Assembly: GCF_013403875.1 (NCBI RefSeq) | Contig: NZ_JACBNX010000027.1 | Coordinates: 57,770 to 121,769, forward strand | Source of the DNA: Burkholderia guangdongensis | GTDB lineage: Bacteria > Pseudomonadota > Gammaproteobacteria > Burkholderiales > Burkholderiaceae | Length of the DNA: 64,000 nucleotides | Direction of reading: 5' to 3' | Shown here: one piece after another, positions 1-8,428 of the stretch | Position numbering within the stretch: position 1 is the first letter of the stretch | Layout: every line of letters starts with the position of its first letter | Made by a program: the position numbers and the translations under genes | The notes under the pieces: generated by a model | What the model saw: the letters and a program-made list of their open reading frames with translations, nothing else | Databases searched by the model: none | Told to the model about the DNA's origin: nothing

Positions 1-42
1 GGGCCGGGCGCGAGGCGGCAGGTCCGGGGGCGCTCAGCATGA
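1..42 (+). CDS. 3' end of a preceding gene (partial, tentative)
   Basis: Thirteen codons are open from the window edge to a TGA at 40-42. That stop overlaps an ATG at 39-41 in the ATGA arrangement also seen at the next gene junction (1177-1180). The coding potential of so short a piece cannot be judged. The only support is the coupled-stop geometry, which suggests that the first two complete genes continue an operon entering from the left. Confidence 0.3.
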   Translation, partial: GPGARRQVRGRSA

Positions 43-55
43 CGCCCCCCGAATT

Positions 56-1180
56 TTGATCCTGGGCGGTTATGGACGAGTTGGACAGGAGGTGGCCCGC
101 TATCTGCTCAAGGCCACGGATGCGAAGCTCGTGCTTTCCAGCCGAACGCCCAGACCGGTTCCGCACTGGATGGCGCCCGCCTCGCGGGCCCGGGCCGACA
201 TCACGATGCTCGATGTGTTCGACCATCACGCGCTGCTTGCCGAATGCATGCGGGCGAGCCTGGTCATCAACTGCGTCGGGCCATCGGGAATCGTCGGTGA
301 CCGCGTGGCCGTGGCCTGCAAGCAGGCACGCGTGCCGCTGGTCGATGCCGGCGGATACGACCCGCTGCTGCGCAGCCTCGAGCAGGCGGAGGAAAACGAC
401 CCAACCCCGGTTCCGCTGGTGATCAACGTGGGCTTGCTCCCCGGTCTTTCCGGCCTGTTTCCGCAATGGCTGCTCGACGTCCGTGGCAACAAGCAGGCTG
501 TGGATGAACTCGACGTTTGCTACGTGGGGCGCGACGCGTGGACCTATCACTCCGCGTGGGACATCGTCAGCAGCCTCGGTGGATTTGGCGTCGATCGCGG
601 CTGCTGCTACCTGAGCGGACGGGAGATCGTCCGCGTTCCGATGCGCAAGGCGACGCGCAGGATCGCGTTTCCCGATCCGATCGGCAAGGTCTCGGCCATG
701 CTGATCCATGCGGAGGAAATCGCGCGTCTGGCGCAACAGCGCCGGATCAACACGGTGCGCGTATACGGCGCCAACATCGGGCCGCGCGCAACGCTGGTGT
801 GCATGCTGGCGAAGATCCTGCGCTTGCATCGCAGCCCGGAAAGGATTGCGACGGGGGCTCGGTGGCTCGCCCGGGCATCCGCTCGCGACATGCGCACCCT
901 CGAGCCGGCCTACGGCATTCATGTCGACCTTCGCTATCGCGATGGCTCGTCGGACAGCGCAACGCTGACGTTGGCCGATACCTACCGCGCAACGGGCACC
1001 GTGATCGGCATCACCGCGCACATGCTGCTGGAAGGGCACGGCCCCGGGCCCGGGGTCTTCCTGCTGCATGACGCGGTTCAGTCGGATCGCTTCATGCAAT
1101 GCCTGCGGAAAGAGGGCCTGCTCGAGATCCATCCCCGGCCCGAGACCGCCGGCATGATTCTGAAAGGGGTGACCGCATGA
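56..1180 (+). CDS. Saccharopine dehydrogenase-like NAD(P)-dependent reductase, probable frameshift at the 5' end
   Basis: Rossmann-fold oxidoreductase of the saccharopine dehydrogenase-like family; the glycine-rich nucleotide loop ILGGYGRVGQ is at the extreme N-terminus. The rest shows family features such as a VINCVGP strand and an INVGLLPGLSG segment. The only start in this frame is TTG at 56, which cuts off the first beta strand. An ATG at 39 lies in another frame and reaches a stop after six codons. One extra C in the C6 run at 45-50 would give a start MTPPRILILGGYG, parallel to the MTPKKRIIVLGG start of the next gene. A 1-nt slip is therefore likely (sequencing error, mutation or phase variation). 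The substrate is unknown. It is coupled to the next gene through ATGA. Codon use is less GC3-biased than further right. Confidence 0.75.
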   Translation: MILGGYGRVGQEVARYLLKATDAKLVLSSRTPRPVPHWMAPASRARADITMLDVFDHHALLAECMRASLVINCVGPSGIVGDRVAVACKQARVPLVDAGGYDPLLRSLEQAEENDPTPVPLVINVGLLPGLSGLFPQWLLDVRGNKQAVDELDVCYVGRDAWTYHSAWDIVSSLGGFGVDRGCCYLSGREIVRVPMRKATRRIAFPDPIGKVSAMLIHAEEIARLAQQRRINTVRVYGANIGPRATLVCMLAKILRLHRSPERIATGARWLARASARDMRTLEPAYGIHVDLRYRDGSSDSATLTLADTYRATGTVIGITAHMLLEGHGPGPGVFLLHDAVQSDRFMQCLRKEGLLEIHPRPETAGMILKGVTA

Positions 1181-3087
1181 CGCCGAAGAAACGGATCATC
1201 GTGCTGGGCGGCCGCGGAGAGACAGGCCGACGCATCGTCGAGGGTCTGGCGCGGCGCTATCCGGAAATCGACGTCGCCGGCGGATCGCGGCGCGCGCCTG
1301 TCGGGTCGGAAGGCGCCGGAACCCGGCCATGCATCCAGATCGACATCGCCGACCGGACACGCGCTCTGGCCACGCTTTCCCGGTACGATCTGGCGATCCT
1401 TGCACTCGGGCCCATGCATCTCCACGGCAGCCTGCCGCATCAGATTTGCCTCGAGGCCGGCATCGATTGCATCGACATCAACGACAACCTGACCGTGGCC
1501 GATCACGTTCTGGCGTTGCACGACACGGCGGTGGAAAAGCGGTGCCGGGTATTCACGGGCATGGGGTTCACCCCGGGCCTGTCCAGCCTGCTGCTTGCCG
1601 AACTGGCGAGCCGGCGGCTATCCGCCGCCGGCCACTACAGGATTCGCGCATGCATGGGCGCGGCCTATGGCGGTGGAGAAACCAGTCCCTATGCGATCCT
1701 GTCGAGCTTCCGCAAGCATATCGACACCCTGCGGGACGGACGACGCCAGCGCATCGCCACACCGTGGAAGGATGGACGGGAGCGCTTTCAGTTTCCCGGC
1801 CAGGCGGCGCCGGTGGAGACCATCCCGTTCTCGCCGGTGGAGACCGCCAGTCTGAACGCCCGGCGCAGCATGCTGGCCGGGGCGGTTTCAAGTCTGGATG
1901 CGCGATACCACATCCAGTACCTGAAGCCAGGATTCGCGCGGCTCATGGCCCGCTTCGAGCCGTCGCCCCGTACCCTGGATCGTTTTGCCAGGAAGTTCTA
2001 CACGAGCGGCCAGAAGATGAAACGCAGGAAGGATGCGGATCCGGATACGGTGCTATGGGTGTATCCGGACGATGCGCCCGAGCGCGGCTTGCTGATCCAC
2101 GGCGTGACGTCTTCGTACGACCTGACGGCGGCGATGGCCTGCGCCGTTGCCGATGCCTGGTTGGCTGGCGACCTTGCCGGACATGGCGGGGTGTTCGCCG
2201 TCGACCATCTCGACGCACAGGTGCGCGCGCGCCTCGGCAGCCATCTGGCCAGGCGAGGCATTACCAGCAAGCCGGCCAATCTGGCGGCCCTGTCCGGGCA
2301 AGGCCTGGACTTCGGCTGGATCGCTCCGGTGAGCGGCAGCGACGTCAGTGCGCTTCGCCACTACCGATGCAACTGGTACACCGCCGCGCCGACGCATCCG
2401 AAGATGGCGCCGTTGCAGAAGCGATTCCTGCTGCGATCCGATGTGTGGAAGGCTGTGCGGAGCCGGCGCAAGGGCGTGGCATTCCTGGGGTTCGTTGTCC
2501 TCGCCATGCGCCGGTGGCGCCAGCACTACAAGGCGCTCGAGCCATTCAGGGTACGCGCGGAGGGGCCGTTCGCCGCCAGGTGGCCGGCGATCACCCGCGA
2601 TATCAGCCTGTTCACTTCGGGATACGCTCGTGTGCGGGATATGCTCGGGCAGGCTGACGCGCTTCGTCTTTACGGGAAAATGTTTCTCGAGACGGGGCGC
2701 ATGGAGATGCGCTGGCTATGGCCGGACCCGACCGTATTCGCGGCCCTGGACCGCCCTGCTTCAGCCGTTCGCGACTACTGGATGGCCTTCATGGACGGAT
2801 GCCAGGAATTGGGGGTGCTTCGCTTCAACGCGAGCGAAGAGGGAAATACCGTCCGCTGCCATCTCGACTACTGCGCGTACGCTGCGATGTTCACCCTGCT
2901 CGGATGCCCGGAGCTGGCAACGCTCGTACGCCGGATGGAGCGCGAGGCGCTCGAGTACATGGCAAGCCATAGCGGGTTGTCGGTGGAGTGGCGGGCCGAG
3001 CCGTGCGGTGGCGCGACGATTGCCCTGCAATTGCCTCGAGCCGCCGATGACCATCAAGCCGAGCGGCATCGGACGGAACTCGCCTGA
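1177..3087 (+). CDS. Two-domain saccharopine dehydrogenase-like reductase with C-terminal extension (possible ATC-hydrolase-like domain)
   Basis: A 636-residue protein. The N-terminal half (about 1-370) is a second saccharopine dehydrogenase-like reductase, paralogous to the upstream gene, with loop VLGGRGETG. The C-terminal 230 residues are a separate helical domain with a CHLDYCAYA segment, a conserved-looking CPEL motif and a final EPCGGATIAL strand. This layout resembles the L-2-amino-thiazoline-4-carboxylate hydrolase family, but that is judged from pattern only. Start ATG 1177 overlaps the upstream stop (ATGA). With a Fur-box-controlled PchR-like regulator next door, the pair may tailor a thiazoline-containing siderophore or similar NRPS product. 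That role is inference; the reductase fold is well supported, the second domain is not. Confidence 0.75.
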   Translation: MTPKKRIIVLGGRGETGRRIVEGLARRYPEIDVAGGSRRAPVGSEGAGTRPCIQIDIADRTRALATLSRYDLAILALGPMHLHGSLPHQICLEAGIDCIDINDNLTVADHVLALHDTAVEKRCRVFTGMGFTPGLSSLLLAELASRRLSAAGHYRIRACMGAAYGGGETSPYAILSSFRKHIDTLRDGRRQRIATPWKDGRERFQFPGQAAPVETIPFSPVETASLNARRSMLAGAVSSLDARYHIQYLKPGFARLMARFEPSPRTLDRFARKFYTSGQKMKRRKDADPDTVLWVYPDDAPERGLLIHGVTSSYDLTAAMACAVADAWLAGDLAGHGGVFAVDHLDAQVRARLGSHLARRGITSKPANLAALSGQGLDFGWIAPVSGSDVSALRHYRCNWYTAAPTHPKMAPLQKRFLLRSDVWKAVRSRRKGVAFLGFVVLAMRRWRQHYKALEPFRVRAEGPFAARWPAITRDISLFTSGYARVRDMLGQADALRLYGKMFLETGRMEMRWLWPDPTVFAALDRPASAVRDYWMAFMDGCQELGVLRFNASEEGNTVRCHLDYCAYAAMFTLLGCPELATLVRRMEREALEYMASHSGLSVEWRAEPCGGATIALQLPRAADDHQAERHRTELA

Positions 3088-3197
3088 TGGCTGGCGACGA
3101 TCGGGTACAGGCGCAAGCATGAGCGCGCCTCGCTGATCCCTTCCCAAAAAATCAGTTGTCCTATTCCATGATATCTGTTACAAGATTGCATTTATTT

Positions 3198-3216
3198 GAT
3201 AATGATTCCCATTTGC
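3198..3216 (+). promoter_or_regulatory. Fur box upstream of the AraC regulator
   Basis: GATAATGATTCCCATTTGC matches the 19-bp Fur consensus GATAATGATAATCATTATC at 14 positions, including the full left half and CATT of the right half. It sits just before the likely start of the AraC gene and in an AT-rich stretch unlike the surrounding DNA. It predicts iron repression of the regulator, as for pchR in Pseudomonas. Confidence 0.65.
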
Positions 3217-3231
3217 ATTTATTGGATTCCC

Positions 3232-4155
3232 ATGGGCGCGTGTCACATCATGGAAGGTGCAATCATCGACTCGTTCGCTTCTCTTCCCGAGGCCGACCCT
3301 CGCATGGTCATGCTTCAGCCGGGCCTGGTCGTTTGCCACACCACGGCAGACGATCTCGGCGCCATCCAGGCGCCAAAGACGTTCGACGGCGATAACGAGT
3401 TCATTCATCTCAATTGCCAGCTGGCCGGGAAATTTGCGGGACAGGTGCGGCGGCAGTCACTGAACTTCGCGCAAGGCGATCTCTCTTTCGGCTTTTCGGA
3501 TAGCGAACGATTTCGTGTTCAACATTGCAGCCAGTTCCAGAACCTGACCGTCATGGTCACCCCGGACGTCCTGTGCGATCTGGCCGGCGAGGAAGTACGC
3601 GCGATGCTGAGCGCCAGGGATGAACCGGGATTCTTCGTCAGATGCGCGGGCCTTTGCCGAAGGTCGATTCGTTCGGCCAACGCCATTGCCTCATTGATGG
3701 TCGAGCGCCCACGGCAGCGGCTTCTGCTGCACTCGGCGACGCTCGATTTCCTGCACTGGCACCTGGCCGCATTTCGCCACGGCAATGACTGCAAGGCGCT
3801 CACCGCGCGTGAATGCCGGCAGTTGGAGGCAGCGAAATCGTTGCTGATGCAAGACCTGAGCGCGCCTCCGACGATCGCCGGGTTGGCGCGCGCCGTCGGC
3901 ATGAATCAGTGCAAGCTGAAGAAGGGATTCAAGCATCACTTCGGCAGCACCATCTACGCGATGTTCCAGGAAGAGCGAATGTCTCGCGCCAGGCAACTAC
4001 TACAGCGCCACAACGTCACCGAGACCGCCATGATGGTCGGATACTCGAACGTCAGCCACTTCAGCGCAGCCTTTGCCAAGCAGTTCGGCTACTTGCCCAG
4101 CCGAGCCCGTCAAAGCGTGCTGGTCTCATCCGAGTGGCATCAGGCGCTCGCCTAG
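3232..4155 (+). CDS. AraC-family transcriptional regulator, PchR-like
   Basis: About 307 residues. The C-terminal hundred form a double helix-turn-helix AraC domain with the PchR-type segment CKLKKGFKHHFGSTIYAMF and a second helix region ending GYLPSRAR. The N-terminal part is an effector-binding domain with weak general similarity. PchR proteins activate pyochelin-type siderophore genes in response to the ferric siderophore. The start is uncertain: ATG 3232 and ATG 3250 are both in frame and neither has a strong Shine-Dalgarno; an in-frame TTG at 3196 would lie inside the Fur box and is unlikely. The gene follows the two reductases after a 144-bp gap, in the same direction. An iron/siderophore role is inferred from the Fur box and the family. 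Confidence 0.8.
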   Translation: MGACHIMEGAIIDSFASLPEADPRMVMLQPGLVVCHTTADDLGAIQAPKTFDGDNEFIHLNCQLAGKFAGQVRRQSLNFAQGDLSFGFSDSERFRVQHCSQFQNLTVMVTPDVLCDLAGEEVRAMLSARDEPGFFVRCAGLCRRSIRSANAIASLMVERPRQRLLLHSATLDFLHWHLAAFRHGNDCKALTARECRQLEAAKSLLMQDLSAPPTIAGLARAVGMNQCKLKKGFKHHFGSTIYAMFQEERMSRARQLLQRHNVTETAMMVGYSNVSHFSAAFAKQFGYLPSRARQSVLVSSEWHQALA

Positions 4156-4169
4156 CCTGAACGCGGGCC

Positions 4170-6539
4170 CTACCCCACCCGCCACCACCGCGGCAACAGC
4201 ACGCGCACGTCGGGCCGCCGGTAGCGATCGTCGATCAGATGGACGACACCTTCATCGGCCTCGCTGCGGATCACCCGCCCCGCCGCCTGGACGACCTTCT
4301 GCAATCCCGGATACAGATACGCATAGTCATAGCCGCTGCCGAACCGCGCATCGAGCGTGCGTCGCATCTGCTCGTTGACGTCGTTGAACTGCGGCAGACC
4401 CAGCGTTGCGACGAACGCACCGATCAGCCGCTCGCCCGCCAGGTCGACACCTTCCGAGAACGCCCCGCCGAGCACCGCGAACCCGATGCCGCACCCGCCC
4501 GCGCGAAAGCGCGCGAGGAACGCGTCGCGCTCGGCCTCGTCCATGCCGGGTGCCTGTGCCCACACCGGTACGTGCGGGTATCGCTGCCGCATCTGCTCGA
4601 CGACGCGCTGCAGATAATCGAAGCTGCTCAGGAAGCTCAGATAATTGCCGGGCCGCGCGTCGTATTGCGCGGCGATCAGGTCCGCGATCGGCTCGAGCGA
4701 GCGGTCGCGGTCGCGCCAGCGCGTCGACACGTGGCTCGCGACGCGTACCGTCAACTGCTCCGCGCGGAACGGCCCGTCGACGTCGAGCCAGGCGGTGTCC
4801 CGCGGCAGCCCGAGCGTGTCGCGGTAGAAATGGAACGGGCTCAGCGTTCCGGAAAACAGCACGGTCGCGTGCGCGGCCGCGAAGCGCGGCGCGAGAAAGC
4901 CGCCGGGAATCACGTTGCGCACGCACAGCGTCGAGCGCACGCGCCGGCGGCGGCGCGCGGCGGGCGCGCTTTCGAGATCGCCACGGTTGTCGCGGTCGTC
5001 GTGATCGTCGCGATCGAACCCGGGCAACTGCGGCGGCGTGGGCGTGGGCGGCGGCTCCGGCTCCGGCGCATCGTGCAGCGTCGCGTCGAAGATCGACGCG
5101 TCGTCGAATGCGTCCGCGAGCGCAGCGAACCGCACCGCATCGAAATGGAAGCGCAGCAGCGCGTCGTCGTTCGCGCGCGGCGCGTCGGCCAGATGCTCGC
5201 CGACCGCCGCGACGAGATTCTGCACGGCCGACACGAGCGGCCCCGGCGGCGCCGGATACGCGGCATAGCGCGCAGGCTGCGCGTTGCCCAGCGTGCTCCA
5301 CGCACGGCCGAGCCGCGCGAACGCGGCGCGCAATGCAGCCGGCGCCGCCTCGCGCGCGGCCGCGAAATCGAACGGGTCGAGCGACGCGCTGTACATCTTG
5401 CGCGCGCGGTCGAGCAGGTTGTGCGCCTCGTCGACGAGCACGCCGACCCGCCACTGGTTCTGCTGCGCGAGCGCGAACAGCATCGCGCTGCCGTCGTAAT
5501 AGTAGTGATAGTCGCCGATCGTCATGTCGGACCAGCGCGCGAGCTCCTGCGCGAGGTAGTACGGGCAGACGTCGTGCGCGCGGGCGAGCTCGCGCACCGT
5601 GTCGCGGTCGAGCACGCGGCCCGCGAACGCCGCGTCGCGCGCGGCCGGCAGCCGGTCGTAGAAGCCGCGCGCGAGCGGACACGATTCGCCGTGGCACGCG
5701 CTGCCCGGATGCTCGCACGCCTTGTCGCGCGCGACGAACTCGAGCACGCGCAGCGGCAGCGCCGGCGTGCCGCCGCCGAGCGCGGCGACCGCGTCGAGTG
5801 CGAGCGCGCGGCCCGACGTCTTCGCGGTCAGGAAGAACACGCGGTCGAGCCGGCCTTCGCCGCACGCCTTCAGCATCGGGAACACGGTGCCGAGCGTTTT
5901 GCCGATGCCGGTCGGCGCCTGCGCGATCAGGCTGTGCCCGTCGCGCGCCGCACGGTAGGCGGCGACCGCGAGCGCGCGCTGGCCGGTCCGGAACGTGCGG
6001 TGCGGAAACGTCAGCGCGCGCAGCGCCGCGTCGCGCGCATCGCGATGCGCGGCCTCGCGCTCGGCCCATGCGAGGAAGCACGCGCACTGCTCGTCGAAGA
6101 ACGCGGCAAGCGCGTGTGCCGGCAGCGTGTCGGTCAGCACGGTTTCGTGCTCGGACACGATGTCGAAATAGACGAGTGCGACCGTCAGTTCGGCGAGGCC
6201 GCGCGCCGCGCACAGCAGATGGCCGTAGACCTTCGCCTGCGCCCAGTGCAGTGCGCGATGGTTGGCGGGCATCGCGTCGAGATCGCCACGGTAGGTCTTG
6301 ATCTCCTCGAGACGGTTCGCGGCCGGATCGTAGCCGTCCGCGCGGCCGCGCACGGTCAGCGAGTGCCACGCGCCGGACAGCGGAATCTCGGTCTCGTAGC
6401 CGGCGCCGCGCCGCGAGGTCACCGCGCCGTGCCCGGCGATCCCTTCGAGCGCGGTCGGCGCGGGCGTGAAGCGCAGGTCGAGATCGCCGCGCCGCGCGGT
6501 GAACTCGCACATCGCCCGCACCGCGACGACGTAGCTCAT
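4170..6539 (-). CDS. Rad3/DinG-type ATP-dependent DNA helicase with N-terminal PD-(D/E)XK-like motif
   Basis: A 789-residue superfamily 2 helicase. Walker A is APTGIGKT (about 208-215) and the DEAH box is VDEAHNLLDRA. Between them four cysteines (CEHPGSACHGESC, then CPYY) match the XPD/DinG iron-sulphur domain. The N-terminal 110 residues contain GRADGYD (D69), LEEIKTYRGD (E79, K81) and a Q101-x3-Y element, a RecB/Cas4-like PD-(D/E)XK pattern. The protein may therefore carry its own nuclease. The start codon overlaps the stop of the upstream nuclease gene by 4 nt, so the two are translationally coupled. The pair probably processes damaged forks or crosslinks. Helicase assignment is firm; nuclease activity of the N-terminus is inferred. 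Confidence 0.9.
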   Translation of the reverse strand: MSYVVAVRAMCEFTARRGDLDLRFTPAPTALEGIAGHGAVTSRRGAGYETEIPLSGAWHSLTVRGRADGYDPAANRLEEIKTYRGDLDAMPANHRALHWAQAKVYGHLLCAARGLAELTVALVYFDIVSEHETVLTDTLPAHALAAFFDEQCACFLAWAEREAAHRDARDAALRALTFPHRTFRTGQRALAVAAYRAARDGHSLIAQAPTGIGKTLGTVFPMLKACGEGRLDRVFFLTAKTSGRALALDAVAALGGGTPALPLRVLEFVARDKACEHPGSACHGESCPLARGFYDRLPAARDAAFAGRVLDRDTVRELARAHDVCPYYLAQELARWSDMTIGDYHYYYDGSAMLFALAQQNQWRVGVLVDEAHNLLDRARKMYSASLDPFDFAAAREAAPAALRAAFARLGRAWSTLGNAQPARYAAYPAPPGPLVSAVQNLVAAVGEHLADAPRANDDALLRFHFDAVRFAALADAFDDASIFDATLHDAPEPEPPPTPTPPQLPGFDRDDHDDRDNRGDLESAPAARRRRRVRSTLCVRNVIPGGFLAPRFAAAHATVLFSGTLSPFHFYRDTLGLPRDTAWLDVDGPFRAEQLTVRVASHVSTRWRDRDRSLEPIADLIAAQYDARPGNYLSFLSSFDYLQRVVEQMRQRYPHVPVWAQAPGMDEAERDAFLARFRAGGCGIGFAVLGGAFSEGVDLAGERLIGAFVATLGLPQFNDVNEQMRRTLDARFGSGYDYAYLYPGLQKVVQAAGRVIRSEADEGVVHLIDDRYRRPDVRVLLPRWWRVG

Positions 6540-8335
6540 GCGGACAGCGTGCCGGCCATATCGGCCGGCGTGCGCGCATCGTCAGCCCACTCGACGTCGA
6601 TGACGCGCACCGGCATTCCGTGCGCGATGCAGTAAGCAAGCCAGCGCGTCTGGTTGTCCTGCAGGCGATCGCCGGGCCCTTTCACCTCGATCAGTTCATA
6701 GCGCCGTTCGGCCGGCCAGAAGCGCACGAGATCGGGCAGTCCGGAGCGATTGCCGCGAATGTCCGCGAGCAGCCGCGCGAACCACAGCCGCAGATGCGCG
6801 GGCGGCAGGCACGCGAGCGCTTCGTCGAGCAGCGCCGGGGTCAGCACGCCCCAGAACACGAACGGCGATTGCAGGCCGAATTTCGCTTCGTAGCGAACGC
6901 GGATCGTGTCGCGGTACGCGCCACTGTCGAGTTCGGCAAAGCAGCGTGCAAACGCGTCGGCACGGCGCGCGGCGAAATCGGGTGCGTGCAGGTCGGCCGG
7001 GCCGCGCTGGAACGGATGGAAGAACGCGCCGGGCACCGCCGCGAAGATCGCGTCCCAGCAGAGCAGCCCGAACAGCGAGTTGATCAGCGTGTTCTCGACG
7101 TAATGGACCGTCGACGCGGGCTGGGCGAGATGGTCGCGCACCGCGAATTCGACGCTGGTTGCCTCGCCCGGGCGCGGCAGCACGAGCGTCGCCCGTGGCG
7201 CCGCGGACGCGCCGGCTGCCCGCGTGACGGCGACGCCCGCGCGGCGCTGAAGGCGCGGCAGCATCCGCTCGACGCGCTGGCGCTCCTCGTCGCTTTCGAA
7301 CGCGGCGCGCGCTTGCCGAGCGAGCGCGAGCGCGTCGCCGTCGCGGCCGCAGCGCTCGAGCACGCGGATGCGCCGGTGGCGGCTGCCCGGCCACGCGCTC
7401 TTCGCATATGCGTCGAGCGCGAACGGCCACGCGCCGCGCCGCTCGCCGGCCTGACCGAGCGCGAACAGCAGCTTCGCGCGGCGCGTCGCGAGCCACGGCT
7501 GCGCGCACGCGATGGCATCGGCCGCGTCGAGCAGCGGATCGAGCGGTGCGTCGTCGGGCCACGCGTCGAGCGCGTCGCGGCACGCGTGCAGCGCGAGATA
7601 CGCGTCGACGTCGCCGCGCCGCTGGAACGCGCGCGACGACGGCGCGAGCGGCACGCTTTCATACTGGAACACGCCGAGGTCCGCGAGCACGAATTCGCTC
7701 CAGTCCTGGTGCAGATTGCCGAAGAACATCAGCCGCAGGCGGTCGCACAGCGCGCCGACCGTCACGCGCAGCACGCGGTCGGCGGTGTCGGGGAACCAGG
7801 TGTGGAACGGCCGGGCCACGTCAGGCCGGGCCGCGTCAGGCAGTGCCGAGCTAGACCGGGCCGCGTCAAGCAGGGCCGAGCCAGTTTGGGCCGAGCCGGC
7901 ACCACCCGCGCCCGGCGCGTCGGCGGCAAGATCGCGCCGCACCTGCTCGAGCCAATCCGACTTGCGGCCCGACGGACTCGCGGCCAGCGCCGGAAACCGC
8001 TCCGCGAGCTCGGCCTTCGTCGTCAGCGCGAAAACCTCGTCGAGCGACAGCGATGGCGCCGGATCGACCCAGCCGTGCGCGACGAGCGGCGCGGCCGCGT
8101 CGAGCGGGCAGCCGATCTCGTCGTAGACGAGCTTGCTCGCGCGGAAACTCGGCCCGTTGCGCATCAGCATCCGCACGAGCAGCGCGCGCGACGGCCTAGG
8201 CAGCGTCGCGAACGCGCGCAGGAACGTATGCTCGTGCTCGTCGAGCACGTCGTCATAACGCTCGGCGAGCCACGCGAGCGCACGCTCGAAATTGGTCAGA
8301 TAGTAGAACGCGTCTGGCGGCGGGGACGGCGGCAC
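6536..8335 (-). CDS. FAN1-like VRR-NUC domain nuclease
   Basis: A 599-residue protein of the bacterial FAN1 type. The C-terminal VRR-NUC domain (about 500-590) has the catalytic layout SGLPDLVRF, ELIEVKGPGD, then Q-x2-Q-x-RW, i.e. the D, E-x-K and Q residues of PD-(D/E)XK enzymes. The N-terminus FYYLTNFERALAWL resembles the start of FAN1 proteins. FAN1 enzymes cut branched and crosslinked DNA. A GTG at 8335 is the likely start, although no clear Shine-Dalgarno precedes it; a LexA box lies 13 bp upstream. An Ala/Gly/Ser-rich linker near residues 145-175 is encoded by degenerate repeats and is probably a recent expansion. It is the first gene of the operon with the helicase. Confidence 0.9.
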   Translation of the reverse strand: MPPSPPPDAFYYLTNFERALAWLAERYDDVLDEHEHTFLRAFATLPRPSRALLVRMLMRNGPSFRASKLVYDEIGCPLDAAAPLVAHGWVDPAPSLSLDEVFALTTKAELAERFPALAASPSGRKSDWLEQVRRDLAADAPGAGGAGSAQTGSALLDAARSSSALPDAARPDVARPFHTWFPDTADRVLRVTVGALCDRLRLMFFGNLHQDWSEFVLADLGVFQYESVPLAPSSRAFQRRGDVDAYLALHACRDALDAWPDDAPLDPLLDAADAIACAQPWLATRRAKLLFALGQAGERRGAWPFALDAYAKSAWPGSRHRRIRVLERCGRDGDALALARQARAAFESDEERQRVERMLPRLQRRAGVAVTRAAGASAAPRATLVLPRPGEATSVEFAVRDHLAQPASTVHYVENTLINSLFGLLCWDAIFAAVPGAFFHPFQRGPADLHAPDFAARRADAFARCFAELDSGAYRDTIRVRYEAKFGLQSPFVFWGVLTPALLDEALACLPPAHLRLWFARLLADIRGNRSGLPDLVRFWPAERRYELIEVKGPGDRLQDNQTRWLAYCIAHGMPVRVIDVEWADDARTPADMAGTLSA

Positions 8336-8347
8336 GGGGATCGATGA

Positions 8348-8363
8348 CTGTACGTTTGTACAG
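8348..8363 (-). promoter_or_regulatory. LexA (SOS) box
   Basis: CTGTACGTTTGTACAG is a perfect CTGT-N8-ACAG operator with a six-base inverted repeat (CTGTAC/GTACAG). It sits immediately upstream of the VRR-NUC start, so LexA bound there should block transcription of the nuclease-helicase operon until DNA damage. Confidence 0.75.
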
Positions 8364-8381
8364 CGTCGGATGATAGCAAAT

Positions 8382-8400
8382 GCGCGGCATGTTGCCGCGC
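8382..8400 (-). terminator. Hairpin downstream of the chemoreceptor gene
   Basis: GCGCGGCA and TGCCGCGC form an 8-bp GC stem with a 3-nt loop. On the minus strand it follows the chemoreceptor stop by about 30 nt and is followed by a short T-containing stretch. It is a plausible but weak intrinsic terminator that would separate the chemoreceptor from the SOS operon. Confidence 0.45.
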
Positions 8401-8428
8401 ATATTCGACATCGCCACGCCCGCGCGGG

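Noticed and set aside
4239..6635. 798-codon open frame opposite the helicase gene
   Set aside because: Arg/Ala/Glu-rich composition with no domain; it is a shadow of the helicase in GC-rich DNA.
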